A DNA stretch of 64,000 nucleotides from Synchiropus splendidus (Eukaryota > Chordata > Actinopteri > Syngnathiformes > Callionymidae): positions 17,262,501 through 17,326,500 of the forward strand of contig NC_071342.1 of NCBI RefSeq assembly GCF_027744825.2, read 5' to 3'. Positions within the stretch are counted from its first letter, which is position 1, and every line of letters begins with the position of its first letter. The position numbers were made by a program, and so were the translations under genes. The notes beneath the pieces are model-generated. The model was not told the DNA's origin. It saw only the letters and a program-made list of their open reading frames with translations, and did not search any database. Of the stretch, positions 24,671-37,086 are shown in pieces.

Positions 24671-27600
24671 TCGCATAGGTGTGAACGTACCTTGAGACTG
24701 AGTCCGAACACCTGAGGATCTCCATCCTGAGCTTGTCAACAGGGATGGAGATCATTCTGCGAGTGAAGAACTGATATCCATCATATCATAAATACACAAT
24801 TGGCTCATTGGAAAGCTACAATCCTGCCGTCTGCAGCTGTAATAATTATTTTACAATATTTAGGACACAAACATCACAGTAGAACTCTTTCCATTCCAAC
24901 GCTTGGAAAAAAAAACAATTCAGTGAATCTCAAATACGCCAACGTGAGGCATGTATTTGGTGAGAATACGTGCCGTCACTTAGTCCCACGGAACCATCGG
25001 ATTAATTTGTCAGAAAATTACCTTGTTTCCGGTCTATTGTCTGTTTTGATTACAAGCCTTTGGGCTGCCGGCTGATAAGATTTGTTCCAGATAATGGCTG
25101 AAATGAGATTTGGCACCAGCAGACATTCTTACTCAACACATTCCTGCTCTATCTTCACACTTTAAAACCATGCGATTGCCTAAAATCTGCCACGAAGAAT
25201 CCCTCGTCCTGAAAACATTCAATTAAATGAGACGGCTGTGTCTCTTTTGTCTTTTGTTCTGAATCCGGAGACACAAAGCGCCGAGCTTCCCTGTGCTCTT
25301 TCAATCTCTATATCGCACTAAAATGCATTATACCACCACCCCCCATCTCGCGGAGCTATATAGAGGCAAGATTTGTACAAATGAATCAGAGCTGTTTGTT
25401 GTAATGTTCCAAGCTCGGGCTGTTTCAAGTAGCTTATTTGAGGGAGCCGCAGATCATGTTTAGTAAGCTCGCTCTCATTATATCAGACCCTGGGGAGAAA
25501 GGGCCCTCTCACTCCATACTATCAAAGCCGTGAGAGGACATGCTTCAGAATGAAGAGAGGCTCCAGAGTACACACAAAAAGTAGCATGCTCAGCCCTCAC
25601 CACCTCTCTCTGTGGGTAGCGGCTCACGTTCAGGTTTTTGATCAAACCTCAGTATACTGGCGGTGGATGACAGGTACGCCCGACCATACTGGCGGGAAGG
25701 AGTAGCTCGATTAGCATAACGCATCACCGACAAATTCAACTCGCAAGATGCACGCAAACAATGCTATTGTTTGTGTGCGCCGTTCACATGCCTTCTGGGA
25801 TCGGATCATAGCAAAGACAAATGCTGAAACAGTGTTGCTCTCCAAGGACGCTTTCACACTGCGGGTTCTGTCTCGGGTGGCTTGAGTGCGATTCGCCCCC
25901 TGCTGTGCAGCCTCGCAACTCTGCACCTCGGGTGATGTCCCTTTTTTATCCTCAGCTGGCGGCGCTCTGCGCACAACAGCTGGTTTGTGACCAACGACGA
26001 AGCACATCTCAAGAAAGTCGTCATCAGCCACGCAACAACCACCATCGGGTTGACCTCCTTATTTCGCTGTCACTTCTTAGCACTCACCTCAGATATGAGC
26101 TGATGACGGAACACGGAACAGCTGTAATAGAATGTGGTGTTTCACAGCCCAAACTGAACATGAAAGAGGGTTGTCGTGTTTACTTTACAAGGAAATAGCG
26201 GAAATAAGCCGTGTATTACGGAGCGTCTTGATTTATCCGCACCGCTCTCGCATCCCGTTGAACAAAGTGAGAGAGATTACTGAGGATGGAGCAGATTTTA
26301 GCCAGTGAGGTACAGATCCAGACGTCAGAAATGATCAATGAATAGTCGGGTGATCTTCAGTAACTTGGGAAAAATCAGCGTCTTTCCTCTTCGCTGTCCT
26401 CAGACAGCTGCAGTGAAAACAGTTGTTGTAGAGCGCAGCATTATTCATTTAAGCAAATCTGTCTGTCAATAAAATCAGTTGTTTATCACCCTAGTAAAGA
26501 CACCTGCACACATTGCGAGTCCCAGTCCACTGCACACCTCAGTCTTCTGTGAGTTTGAGAAGTTTTTTTGAATGGTGTTGTGCGACCAAACAGCGATCAG
26601 ACCCTTTACTGCCCGGAATTTATCATTTAACATAGTTTCCAGCATCTGGTACCGAGTCACCTAAGGTGAGAAGCTCACCCTGTGAGGAGAGTTTCCCGAG
26701 AGAAGGTGATGCTCTCCAGCTGGGATCAAGTCTGCGGCCAAATCTCGGACTTCTGAGCCAAAAGAGCTTTGCCTCGAGACAGAGTCCGTAGTGTGAAACT
26801 GCCCGAAGGCATTCACAGTCAACAAATTCCCACTCATTCCCTGTCACACTTATGGTGGCGCTGACTTTTTCAAGTCATTGTCAGTTTGCTTCTCAATGAA
26901 TAGACTAAAGTCAGAGAGAGTCCAAGTCACCTTCCGAACCTCACACCTTTACAGCATATTGTAAAGTATGTTCAGAAAGCACCAAGCCATTAGCCAAGTT
27001 GTGAAAATCGACAATTAACCAGCTGCTGGTAAAAACACTGTGTCCCTCCTCTACAGGGATGCAGCGACACAACAGGTTTTTTTTTTCTGTCATGAGGCTT
27101 TGAATGTCCTCACAAGTCCTGTTGTTCGCTGCAAATGTGTATTTCTATTTCAGCGCTGGCAATTTCCCTGATAGATTGAGCATTTACCGCCAGAAATCCC
27201 GACTCTATTGATCTACGTGCAGCTAAGTGACGCAGCTATAAACAGGCTAATCTAACATAAAAGCTGCCTTTTCACCAGCCTGTTGAAACGATTAAGCTCT
27301 GCCTCGTAGCCATGAATAAATAAATAGATAAACGAGACCGAGTCACAGGGCAGACCTGGCAGTGAAGCCCTACAGCTTATGCCTGAAGGCAACAGCTTAA
27401 AATCGTCTGAAATATTATCTCTTGCATTTTGGAGCTCTTTCCCACAGTGGGGTTTCTGAACAAGAGGGGACAAATATATTGCTGTTCCCTCTCACCAGTC
27501 GTACGCCACTTTGTCCAGGACCTTTTGACCTTCGATCAGCCTTTTAAATGTGTAATTACTACTTACCATGATTAACCTCTGCTGTCATTATCAAGGAATT

Positions 27601-28033
27601 GGACAAATCTCTTCAGTCCATAATCACCTCTCTCCTCAGCCCCTGCTCAGTTCTTCAGAGTTTGACATGTTGCCAGTATAAAGAGGTTGGCACAATAGGG
27701 TTTATAGGGAGCTCAAATAGCACTTTATGAGGCAAAAAAAAAAAAAAAAACACTAGTAAAATGTGATGTTTAAAACAGCTCTTCATTTGTTTTCTTGTGT
27801 TTCGTCCCTTGTTGGAAAGACAAGGGGGTTGGAGTCAGTCACAGTGCTCAGCTGGGTTGCCAGTCCATCACAGATTGAGTGTCTACATGGCCTTCTAAAA
27901 GTGGGGGTCGTTGCTGAGCACACCTGTGACATTTCTTCCTAAGTTGACACGGAAGTTAGATTCAGTGTTGACGCATAAGGCTTCCAACTGAAGTACATGT
28001 TTTGCCATCTGGGGCATATCCTGATGCTGTAGG
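24671..28033. other. Intergenic sequence, no gene seen
   Basis: 25711-26031 is open for 106 codons on the minus strand (starts MADDDFLEMCF) in a segment carrying GGACGCTTTCACACTGCGGG, a word seen near the ends of some fish DNA transposons. This could be transposon debris, but no catalytic motif is visible. An A18 tract is at about 27734-27751. 25080-25500 looks single-copy. Confidence 0.35.
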
Positions 28034-28660
28034 TCAGTGCTTTTCCTTGGTTCATTGAAAAAACCCTGGGGGGAAACCACCAAAGGAACCTTGGCCAAAG
28101 CGGACTGCTGCTTAAAGTCCTATGGAAAATCCCTATTCATTTGTGAAAAACTATAGCTACTGACACTGTTGTTATTCTGCCATACTATTTGCAGAAACAA
28201 ACTGCAGAAAGTGTATTTGTTTCAAATGTGTCCAAAAACTTTGACAGTCCATGAGTATCAATAAACTTTTGAAGCATGTCATCACGTTAGCCGTTAGCTC
28301 TGTTAGCACTGCGGTGCAGACAGTCTTTGGCGTTGCGGGTCCGACAAGGATCCCTCCCTCCATGGTTCTGAGGTGAAAGTGTGTGGTCAAGTTAGAGGCA
28401 CGTCAGGTTTAAAAACAGCTGGAAGTTGCGCATGTGAGCGGCTTCTTGGCTGTGAGTGTGTGGGAAGAGGAGCGCCGCGCACCACAGCAGCGCTGCTTTG
28501 ACTGGCGGACAGGTCAGCGCATCAACACACTCTACAGTAGAGTGGAGAGAAAGAATGTCAGTGAATCCATGTCATGTCATCATATCGCCTACCTATATGT
28601 CCGGACAAATGAGGTGAAATTGGATCATTTTCCCACGGCACCGGTTGAAAAACGCAGCTG
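28034..28660 (+). mobile_element. hAT-like non-autonomous DNA transposon, degenerate
   Basis: The left end CAGTGCTTTTCCTTGG is followed by AACCCTGGGGGGAAACCACCAAAGG. The right end has TTTTCCCACGGCACCGGTTGAAAAACGCAGCTG, inversely related to the canonical CAGTGTTTTTCAACC end of a hAT family abundant in fish. The interior has GTTAGCCGTTAGCTCTGTTAG and a CpG-rich stretch, GAGCGCCGCGCACCACAGCAGC, then ATGTCATGTCATCATATCGCC and AATGAGGTGAAATTGGATCA. No transposase ORF. The family is recalled, not searched; an 8-bp target duplication was not resolved. Confidence 0.55.
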
Positions 28661-31600
28661 TAGGTAGTATGTCGCATAAAACAGAGATGGAAGGTGGGGT
28701 CAGGGTTTGCCATGGGCTGCCTTGCCTTTCACACTGTATACTACAACGTCACTTACTATAAAACTGTCCTCTCACCATGATGATGCGATGTCTCAAGTCT
28801 CAAGAATACACACTCAAAAGTTTCTATATTTTCAGCCTGCCTTAAACGTTGGAGGACATTTCCATGAAATAACCAGTCAGAAAGGAGAACCCTTTTAGCC
28901 AAGCAGAAGCCGCCCCTACCATCCTAGTGCAAGTGCTGAGCTGCTGTAAACCACGACTGGTATGGTGTGAGTCTGTGGTTTGGGTTTTAAGTAATGGAGT
29001 GCACTTAAATACAAGATGGCTCTGCAACTTTTGAAACACTCCTCTCTATTCTCTCTTTCAAACGCACCTGATGCAGACTCATTCCATGCATTGAATGTGC
29101 TGTTTTCATTGTACGTATCACTCAATGGGCCCATACCATCCTACTGTACCTTTGAGTATAGGGTACACACACTCCTACTGTAGCTATTGCCTTTACCCAA
29201 ACCCCACACTCAATGGTCATGCATCTTTCTTTGCCTATAGTTGAAGGTAAGTCAACCCAGTTCGCCTACTGGTCCATATGAATGGGTGATATGAACAATG
29301 CAAACCAACCTTTTACAGTACTGGTAACATCTATAGGTACGGTGTCAGTTGAGATACAATAGGAACCATTTTAATATATACCTAGTTGCACGCAGCAACT
29401 TGTTCTGTCAATAAAAACACTGTTTTTGCTTGGCTTTATTAGGCAGAGGTTTGTTTATTTATTCCAAATAAATCCTCATAACTGTTAATGCAAACATCCT
29501 ACAACTTTCACGCAACCGTCTAAACACTCACACCAGCGCATATTTGTACAAGACGTTGTTTCAGGCAACACAAGTGAGGAACATTTTTGGACTTCCTGTG
29601 TGATTCGACGATTCATTAAACATATTTTTAAATAATTTTCTTTGATGAATTCTCCAACGCGCAGCATGGCCTTTCTCTGGCTATTATTAATTCATAGACA
29701 TTTTGCTTGCATGGAGATTATGAGGAGGTTGAGGAAATGTGATTAGAGGGCAGTCGCAGGATTTAAGGGGGCAGCACTGATGATGTCACGGCTTGCTTCT
29801 TCAATGGAGTCCATGGATGGACAACCTTGAAAACTTTAAATTTAACACCAACCCCTTGATGCTGAAGTCGTGCAGAAAATCGTGGCGCGCTACATGAGTC
29901 TGTGTTTTACCAAGCTCCTTTTGCCCCTCATTCATATGTGTGCGCTGCATGGCTCCGCATTGTGCTAACCTTAAGAACTACCTCCGTGTTCCTCAAATAC
30001 TAATGCGCTTGCTTTAAAATCCTCACCATGAGCAGATGTGCTCTCTGAGCGATCAATCTTGGCCAGCAACGGAGAATGTTGATGAGCGGTAATCCACTGT
30101 CCTCCCTGAAGTCGCGCTGAATCTTTCCATGCTGGAGTGGTAGTGAACTGTAATTCAACCCTCAGCAGGACTTATCTGCTGCGTTTGGGTTCACAACCTC
30201 CAGATATCTTGGCTATGCCCAATCGATTGTTCTGAAAACAGGCGACACAGTCACTGTGTCCACTTCAGATTCACCGATAACTGTCAAGTCAATCCAAGCG
30301 AGCGACAGTAAATCTGGGTTAAAACCTCCGTCTTTGTCACACATCCTTTGCATTCAGCACCGCATGTCTCCTTCTATACTGACAGTGTAATTACAATTAG
30401 AGGCTTAACCATGCATTTTATTCACAGCCCCATGTGATTTCATTGCACTTCATTATTGAAATGCTTTTCCATGATACTTGTCACCTCTCATTAAATAAAA
30501 ATACTGATTTCCTCCAAGAATAGATCACTCACACGTCGAGTCCATGGCAGGTGTATATCCTCCGGGGGGTGTAAACACCTCCTCTGCCACTGTGACTCAT
30601 TAGAAATGCGCACACAATTGCTGAGTGAAGTCTAGAATATATCTTTTTAGATTGTGTTCGCGTGCTGTTCTTTTTTTATTTATTTTTTTTAGAATTCCTG
30701 ATGATTTTCCTTCATAATATTGTTGCGTTTAGACGTACGTTTAACCTTGGTCAAAAGACTTTTGCGGTTGAAATGATGTGTCTATTTGCGATACAGGACG
30801 TGCAGTTGGATTGCAAGTCACACTGCAAAACACTGATTCAGACGGTGTCACATGATCATCCTACTTCGGACGCCATTTGTAATCGGGGGTCGGGGAGTAA
30901 TGCACGCATGCATGGGCCATAAAGGTGGCTTGTTGACGTGGCACTATGTGCACGCATGCTTGTAACAGTTCATTTTTTTGGCACAAATAGCAAGTGCTCA
31001 ATGAGGCAGCAGATCAGAGACTCATTTACACTTCTTTTACGTATGAAATTGTCCCCATCTGTTTCAGACAACATTGACCTCACTGAGCACATACTTTCAT
31101 CTGTTGTGTTGGTATTGCAATGACAAACTCAAAAAAAACCAACAAGGCAACTGTGGAAGAAGTATTGATAATGTACCACAAAACAGGAAAACTGAGGCAG
31201 CATTGTTGTAGGCGGTGGTCGGTGAGGCTGTTAAATATATCGCGACTGGAGGACGGGGAATTTCAGCTATTGCTATGTCTTCTTTATGTCTCATTGGAGC
31301 TATGTATCGGGTAGCAACACTGCCCCGACGGTTCCGGGTGGTACTGCTCCGTTTGTTCCGTATCCGTAAGCTTTGCGGAAACGTGCAGAAATACGGACGG
31401 AATGAACGCAGAGCACGGACAGATGCCTCCGTCCGTATCCAGATCTGTATGTAACATGGCCTTAAAAATGCTCCTTGGCAGCATGGTGAAAAACCAACTT
31501 CTCAACTGAGACAGTTTTACTATATAGTCATTGTTGTCTGAAACATCACTGTACATCAGTTTAAGAGAACCTTGTTTTTTGTTCTCCTGCACTATAGAAC

Positions 31601-32394
31601 AAGACCCTCTACCACTAAACAACTCCTCTACCAGTGACACTGGTTCTTCATCTTCATGGTGTGTCATGTTTGTACCACCAGCGATGAGCTCTTTGTTGTA
31701 GCCAGCATTAAATTGCGTTACCCTTGCCTGTCCTGTCATCTGGAACATGTCTGGAACAGTCACGCCTGACCTCACATTTTCCCTGTTAAAACCTGACTTT
31801 GATTTTAAACCATCCCAGAGATGAGTGCGTGTGAAAATCACACATGTCCATGTCGGTTCCCAAATGCCAAGTCATCGTGCTTCATTTTTTTTTTTTAACT
31901 GCATCAGCGATCTAAACGCAAGGAAATCCCATCCAAGACCCTCAGCGAATTGAGTTTCATTTATCGAGGACTTCATGCTCATTTACGATGTCAGATTCAG
32001 TCTCAGTGTAATAAAGTTCCGTGGTTATAGGCGATCGTGCTCAATCTCTGTGGAGCCACTGTCTTTGTCAGACATCTGCTGACAAAGAGATGTGATGTAT
32101 CATGAGGTTTTGTGAATGACTCATCAGTTTCCTGCAGAAATATAAAATTAGAACTCCCCCAGTGCATTGCCTTGGTATGGAGGACGAGAGGCAATGAACG
32201 GTTAAGGACAGAGAGAAGATGCCTTGCCAGTGGGGATGTCTTTGTTGTCCTCCGGCGTTTCTGCAATGGGAGTATTTAGGTAAATCTACAGTAAAATAGA
32301 TGAAAGTTCAAGTTTAAAACAGAAGAGTTTGCTCATCAATGGATCACTTCCAGCTGGATGTGTGAGCAGATTCAACCTACATAGACTGTATATG
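28661..32394. other. Intergenic sequence with a 185-codon minus ORF of unknown nature
   Basis: 31284-31841 is the longest non-btbd3, non-LINE ORF after the one at 52468: 185 codons on the minus strand with a fairly acidic centre (HHEDEEPVSLVEELFSGRGS). I recognise no family, and there is no start context, poly(A) signal or matching exon nearby. 31320-31455 on the plus strand has repeated TCCGTATCC, ACGGACGGA and CCGTCCGTATCC words, hinting at transposon terminal sequence. Nothing else is recognised. Confidence 0.35.
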
Positions 32395-33330
32395 CTTACA
32401 TACTTATACTTAACCTTCACCTTCACCTTCTTCTGCCGCTTATCCGGGGTCGGGTCGCGGAGGCAGCATTCGGAGCAGGGAAGCCCAAACTTCCCGATCT
32501 GCACAAACCTCCTCCAGCTCCTCCTGGGGGATCCCGAGGCGTTCCCAGGCCAGACCGGAGACATCATCTCTCCAGCAAGTCCTGGGTTTTCCCCGGGGTC
32601 TCCTCCCAGTAGGACATGCCCGGAACACCTCCCCAGGGAGGCGTCCAGGGGGCATCCAGATCAGATGCCCGAGCCACCTCAACTGGTTCCTCTCGATGTG
32701 GAGGAGCAGCGGCTCCACCCCGGATGATCGAACTCCTCACCCTATCTCTAAGGGTGCGCCCAGCCACCCTGCGGAGGAAACTCATCTCAGCCGCTTGTAT
32801 CCGCGATCTCATCCTTTCGGTCATTACCCAAAGCTGGTGACCATAGGTGAGGGTGGGAACGTAGATTGATCGGTAAATCGAGAGCTTCGTCTTGTGACTC
32901 AGCTCCCTCTTCACCACGACGGTCCGACACAGTGACCAACCCGTCTATCAATCTCACGCTCCCCTTTTCCCTCACTCGAGAACAAGACCCCGAGATACTT
33001 AAACACCACCACTTGGGACAAGAACTGTCCACCGACCCGGAGAGAGCAAACCACCTTATTCCGGCCGAGAACCATGGCCTGACACTTGGAGGTGCTGATC
33101 CTCATCCCGGCCGCTTCACACTCGGCTGCAAACCGCCCCAGTGCATACAGAAGGTCCCGGTCCGATGAGGCCAGCAGAACAACATCGTCCGCTAATAGCA
33201 GAGATGAAATTATGTGGTTTCCAAACCGGATCCCCTTCGACCCCTGGCTGCGCCTAGAAATTCTGTCCATAAAAGTAATGAACAGAACCGGTGACAGAGG
33301 GCAGCCCTGGCGGAGACCAACATGCAACTT
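32395..33330 (-). pseudogene. LINE family C: reverse transcriptase 3' half, two frameshifts, 5'-truncated
   Basis: Read on the minus strand, 32911-33327 begins MHVGLRQGCPLSPVLF (RT motif with QGCPLSP) and continues through FGNHIISSLLLADDVVLLAS, whose ADD is the catalytic metal-binding pair. It is followed by RISTSKCQAMVLG and FKYLGVLFSSEGKGEREIDR. A deletion near 32925 shifts to the next frame (32564-32917): VKRELSHKTKLSIYRSIYVP, TLTYGHQLWVMTER and AAEMSFLRRVAGR. A second shift leads to 32440-32718 with EPLLLHIERNQLRWLGHL, MPPGRLPGEVFRACPTGRR and the C-terminal LLRMLPPRPDPG. The 3' end reads GATAAGCGGCAGAAGAAGG and then GGTGAAGGTGAAGGTTAAG, a simple-repeat tail typical of a non-LTR element. 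Clade (RTE-, L2- or Rex-like) is not determined. Non-functional. Confidence 0.88.
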
Positions 33331-35963
33331 ATTTACCTTTATTATTTATTAGTACTGGACAACAAGTCCTTCTTATTCAATTGTGATTATCATTCGTCTA
33401 TTATTTGCACGTATATATGCAGTTACAAATATAGCAGTAAAGAATGACAAATCTGAAAAGTACTGACTTGAGCATTGTCTTGAAATAGTTGAATAAAAGG
33501 CCAAACCATTTGTTAAGAATCACAGCAGAGAAACCTCATATTTCTTCGATCATAGCTGTTTCTTGTCAAGTTGGAAACCAGAGTTAGGTTTTTCATTGAA
33601 TTCGGTGTTGTTTATTACTCAATAAATACTCTGTATATAATATAATTTTCTTAAACACATCTTTATACAGCAAGCTGCATCTATGGAGGTGTGTTCTTTT
33701 AGTAATATGAACTTACTTTACTATTTGGGCAAATTCTATACTAACAGAAAAAATGCACATCACAGCATGTCATTGCAGTTACTATCACTCAGTTAATATT
33801 TGAGCATGATCACTGCAACAACCTGCATTTTGCAGACATGGCAAACAATTGCTTCTTTATTGAGCTGCTGACACTGAAGTGAACCTGAAATTTGAGGTCA
33901 GATGAAGTAAGATTGAAGTCCGGACTCTCGAGCGACTCTCGATTCGTGGTTACCTGGGCTGCTGCATGCACAAGTGATCTCGATGTAACATATCAGCTGT
34001 ACGTGCCATTTTTAACATGTGCTACCTGAACGCACCATATCAAGATGAGAGCAACAATATATGCCTTGTGTAGTGTTGTTGATGTATTTTACACTCTCAA
34101 ACCACTGAGTTAGATGTGTATTTTTTCATTATCATGTGCATTTAACTCCAGCAGGAGACATCTCTGGGTGTGAACCAGATTCCTTTCTGTGTGATGGTGC
34201 TCATCTCCCTATGTTTTCATGTTTTCTCCAGGCTCTCCACTTTCCTCCTGCTGCTGTCCACTAACATTCAGAGGTCAATTGACTTTATTAAGTTGTGTAC
34301 AAGTACAAGTACAGTGTTTACTTGCTATATGACACGGCTCCACCCACCCTCTCACACATGTACCTGTCTTTGAGATAGCCTCCATTCGGGAATAAAGTTG
34401 GATGGATTATGAAAATGGACAATTTTCTTGAAGTAAAATGATCTTAACTTCAGCAATTTTGTAACATGGAAATCTTGCACTCAATGAAGATCATATCAAG
34501 TGTTATTTATAGAGGGAAAATGATTGTTATTGTTGTTGATGATTGAAACGAGAATAATGGTTGATACATATTTCTAATAGAAACTGAATCAAATGAATTC
34601 ACGAAGCCAATAAAAGTCTGTTTTAGCAATTCACTTTGGGAAAAAAAACCTTTTTGAGGGACTAAAGTGCTACTTCCACAGCATTTCTGGAAAAATAAGA
34701 AAAGAAAGAAATTCCTTAGAATGTGTGAAATATCCCTCTGCGCTAAAAAAAAGTGTGTTTTTCATGACCGTGCACCGCCTGGAGGAGATGACATATCCAA
34801 GAAAAACTGCTCTCTATTACGAGAGTAAGAATGTGTTTTTTTAAAGGAAGTTTTCCTCTGAGGTTCACGTATGTACAGTATCACTGCAGGCTCATCGGAT
34901 TGGGTTTCAGTAGCAAGTCTCTCCAGCGTTTCAGTAGACAAAATATGGACCTTTTGAGTGTTAAGCGAAACAGTGCTATGTGCTATGTTATTGTTTCCGC
35001 TGGAAGGTTTGATAAACAGGATGCGAAAGTAGCTCGACGCGAACGATCATCCATCATCTCGCCGGCCTTTGCAGCGTTATCCATGCTGGCAGCCCTGAAG
35101 GGCGTCATCTGTCCTCCTCTTGTAATCCCAGGGAGTGTAGTAAAATTCACTTGTCACATTGTTTTACAGACAGAGCCGACCAGCAGTATGTGACTCTTGT
35201 TTTGTTTTATTTGCTTCATCAACAACGGTACACATTCGGTGGTCTCCCCGCACACGTAGCTCTCGGGAGACTGGTTTCAGTAGCACAGCAAGTTTCATCG
35301 AACGTTGCAAATGAGTGCAACTCAGCAATGAGTGCAGGATGCTTTCCCTCAATGTTCAGTCATCTGTAAATTAGACAGCAAAAGTATGGTCCATACAAAC
35401 AAGGAGGAGAAATGTAAGGGACTCAGAGACAAGTGTAGGTGCTGTGAGAGGAGCTACGCATCTCATCCAGTCTAATTCGACCTACTCTAAGACCCCTCAA
35501 GCCTCCTCACAAAGCTCTACAAAGCTGCAGATACAATTGCAACCACTTGAATACGAACGCTTGATGGGATTTACACTACAACTGGACAAACAGTGCAGTC
35601 CACTGTAAAGTGTCTTTCTGCTGGCTGAGCAACATCTCTGTTTAGGCGGTGATGAACGCGGATACATGTGCACTCTATGCAAGCATAGATATAATAAACA
35701 TACCGGAACATATTTGTCATATAATATATATATAGATATATATATATATATATATATATCTGTGGCCAGCGTCTGTCACATGTGTACCGTCATATACATT
35801 TTCAGATATACATATTTTCATATATACAGGCACATCAAGTGCAGTACGTTTTCCTAAACACATAGAGATGTCTGCGTATTTACATAACTGTTTCAAGTGT
35901 CCGACTCAAGTGGAGCCACTACCCAAGACGAACGCACACAACGCCTCCCTAGAGGTCCGAGAT
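33331..35963. other. Sequence downstream of btbd3, AT-rich, no gene seen
   Basis: No coding segment recognised. 34140-34410 has scattered matches to the fish SINE/L2-tail repeat (TGTTTTCTCCAGGCTCTCCACTTTCCTCC ... GAATAAAGTTGGATGGATTATG), too eroded for a firm call. A more distal TTTATT (35206-35211, minus-strand AATAAA) could be an alternative poly(A) signal for btbd3 but lacks an obvious GT-rich element. Confidence 0.4.
35720..35759. repeat. (TA)n microsatellite
   Basis: An ATATATAT run interrupted once by ATAGATA. It lies downstream of the btbd3 stop codon, possibly within a long 3' UTR if the distal poly(A) signal is used. Confidence 0.9.
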
Positions 35964-35969
35964 TTTATT
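35964..35969 (-). terminator. Candidate proximal polyadenylation signal AATAAA of btbd3
   Basis: TTTATT on the plus strand reads AATAAA on the minus strand, about 85 nt past the btbd3 stop codon. About 22 nt further on, the minus strand has the GT-rich GTTGTGTGCGTTCGTCTTGG, the expected downstream element. This would give a very short 3' UTR. Mammalian BTBD3 transcripts usually have longer ones, so distal sites may also be used. Confidence 0.5.
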
Positions 35970-36053
35970 ATTTTTTTTAATAATCCTGGCAAAAATAAAT
36001 AACAGAAAGTGCGGGACAAAATAAAAACTTTCCATTGAAGTAAGTGCACCGTC

Positions 36054-37086
36054 TCAAGCGTAGAAGATGAGTTCGGGAATCTGACCCCCCTGCACTCCGG
36101 TTCCATTTGTGCTGTCCGAGGAGCACTGGAATTGAAACGTGGCCTTCCCACACTGAACCTCAGTCATCCCCTCTTGTCCAAAGTAGCTGAGCTCATTTCC
36201 ATCGAGAACCACGCTGGCAGTGTAAAAGGTGTCGGGCTCAATCTGAACCGGATACTCGAACCACACAGGGAAAGTGTTGCTGGACCCGTCAGAGAAGTAT
36301 TTGCTAAGGTTCTGGCCCAGAAGTACTCCTTGGCGTTTGAGCTCAATCTTGGCGCTGTACTCTGCTGATCCACAGCTCGATCCGTACAGCCCGAACCCGG
36401 CAATAAAAACTCTCTTGTCCACGGCAAACTGTATGCTGTCACAGCGGCCTCGATAGCGCCACTGATTGCTTCTGTAGGCACAAGACTGGAACCTGTGGCA
36501 GCGCTGGGGCGTCAAGCCTTTCCTCTGCTGGCTGACAAATTGCAGTTCTGGTTTCTTGGCTGCCGTGTACCATAGAAAGATGTCGTTGGTCTCATTAAGC
36601 GTCAGCACGCCTGACTGGGCCGCTCCATTGGCAAAGTCATCCAGCGCCATTGTCGGTATACGAATCAAGTACATTGCTTTACCCAACACCTTGCGCTTGT
36701 TGTCAGTTGAAGAGGTGATCTCCTGTCTCTGGCATTCAGCCTCAGCCCAGCTGAGTGCTGCCTCAAACACGACTATCTCTTTAGCGTTGAGTGTCTCGCG
36801 CTGCAGAATGCTCTCGAGAGTCTGGGCGTCGATGTCGCAGAAGCCCTCCGAGCGTAGCGCCAGCTCAGCTTGGGCATCAATCACCTCCCAGCAGCGCTGT
36901 GTCAGCTCGGGTTCCTCAAACAGGCAGCTCTGCGAGAGTAACACACATGCGTTCTTGGCGCTCAAGCTCGTCTCCAGGAAGTTAACGCAGGCACGTGCCA
37001 GGTGAGGGACAATGTACTTCTTGGCAGCATACAGAGTGGCTAACACCGTGTCCGCACTCAGGTCGATCTCGTCGCAGTAGATGTAC
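36054..37086 (-). CDS. btbd3: btbd3 terminal coding exon 4 (end of BTB, BACK and PHR domains)
   Basis: The acceptor GTTTCCACAG precedes GTACATCTACTGC, completing Lys175 and giving [20 protein letters not shown]. 343 further residues follow to the TGA complementary to 36054-36056. The BACK region carries [20 protein letters not shown], and the PHR region [20 protein letters not shown]. Antisense ORFs of 60-149 codons over this exon on the plus strand are shadows. Confidence 0.96.

Noticed and set aside
36556..37005. 149-codon plus-strand ORF over btbd3 exon 4
   Set aside because: Antisense shadow of the conserved BTB/BACK coding exon.
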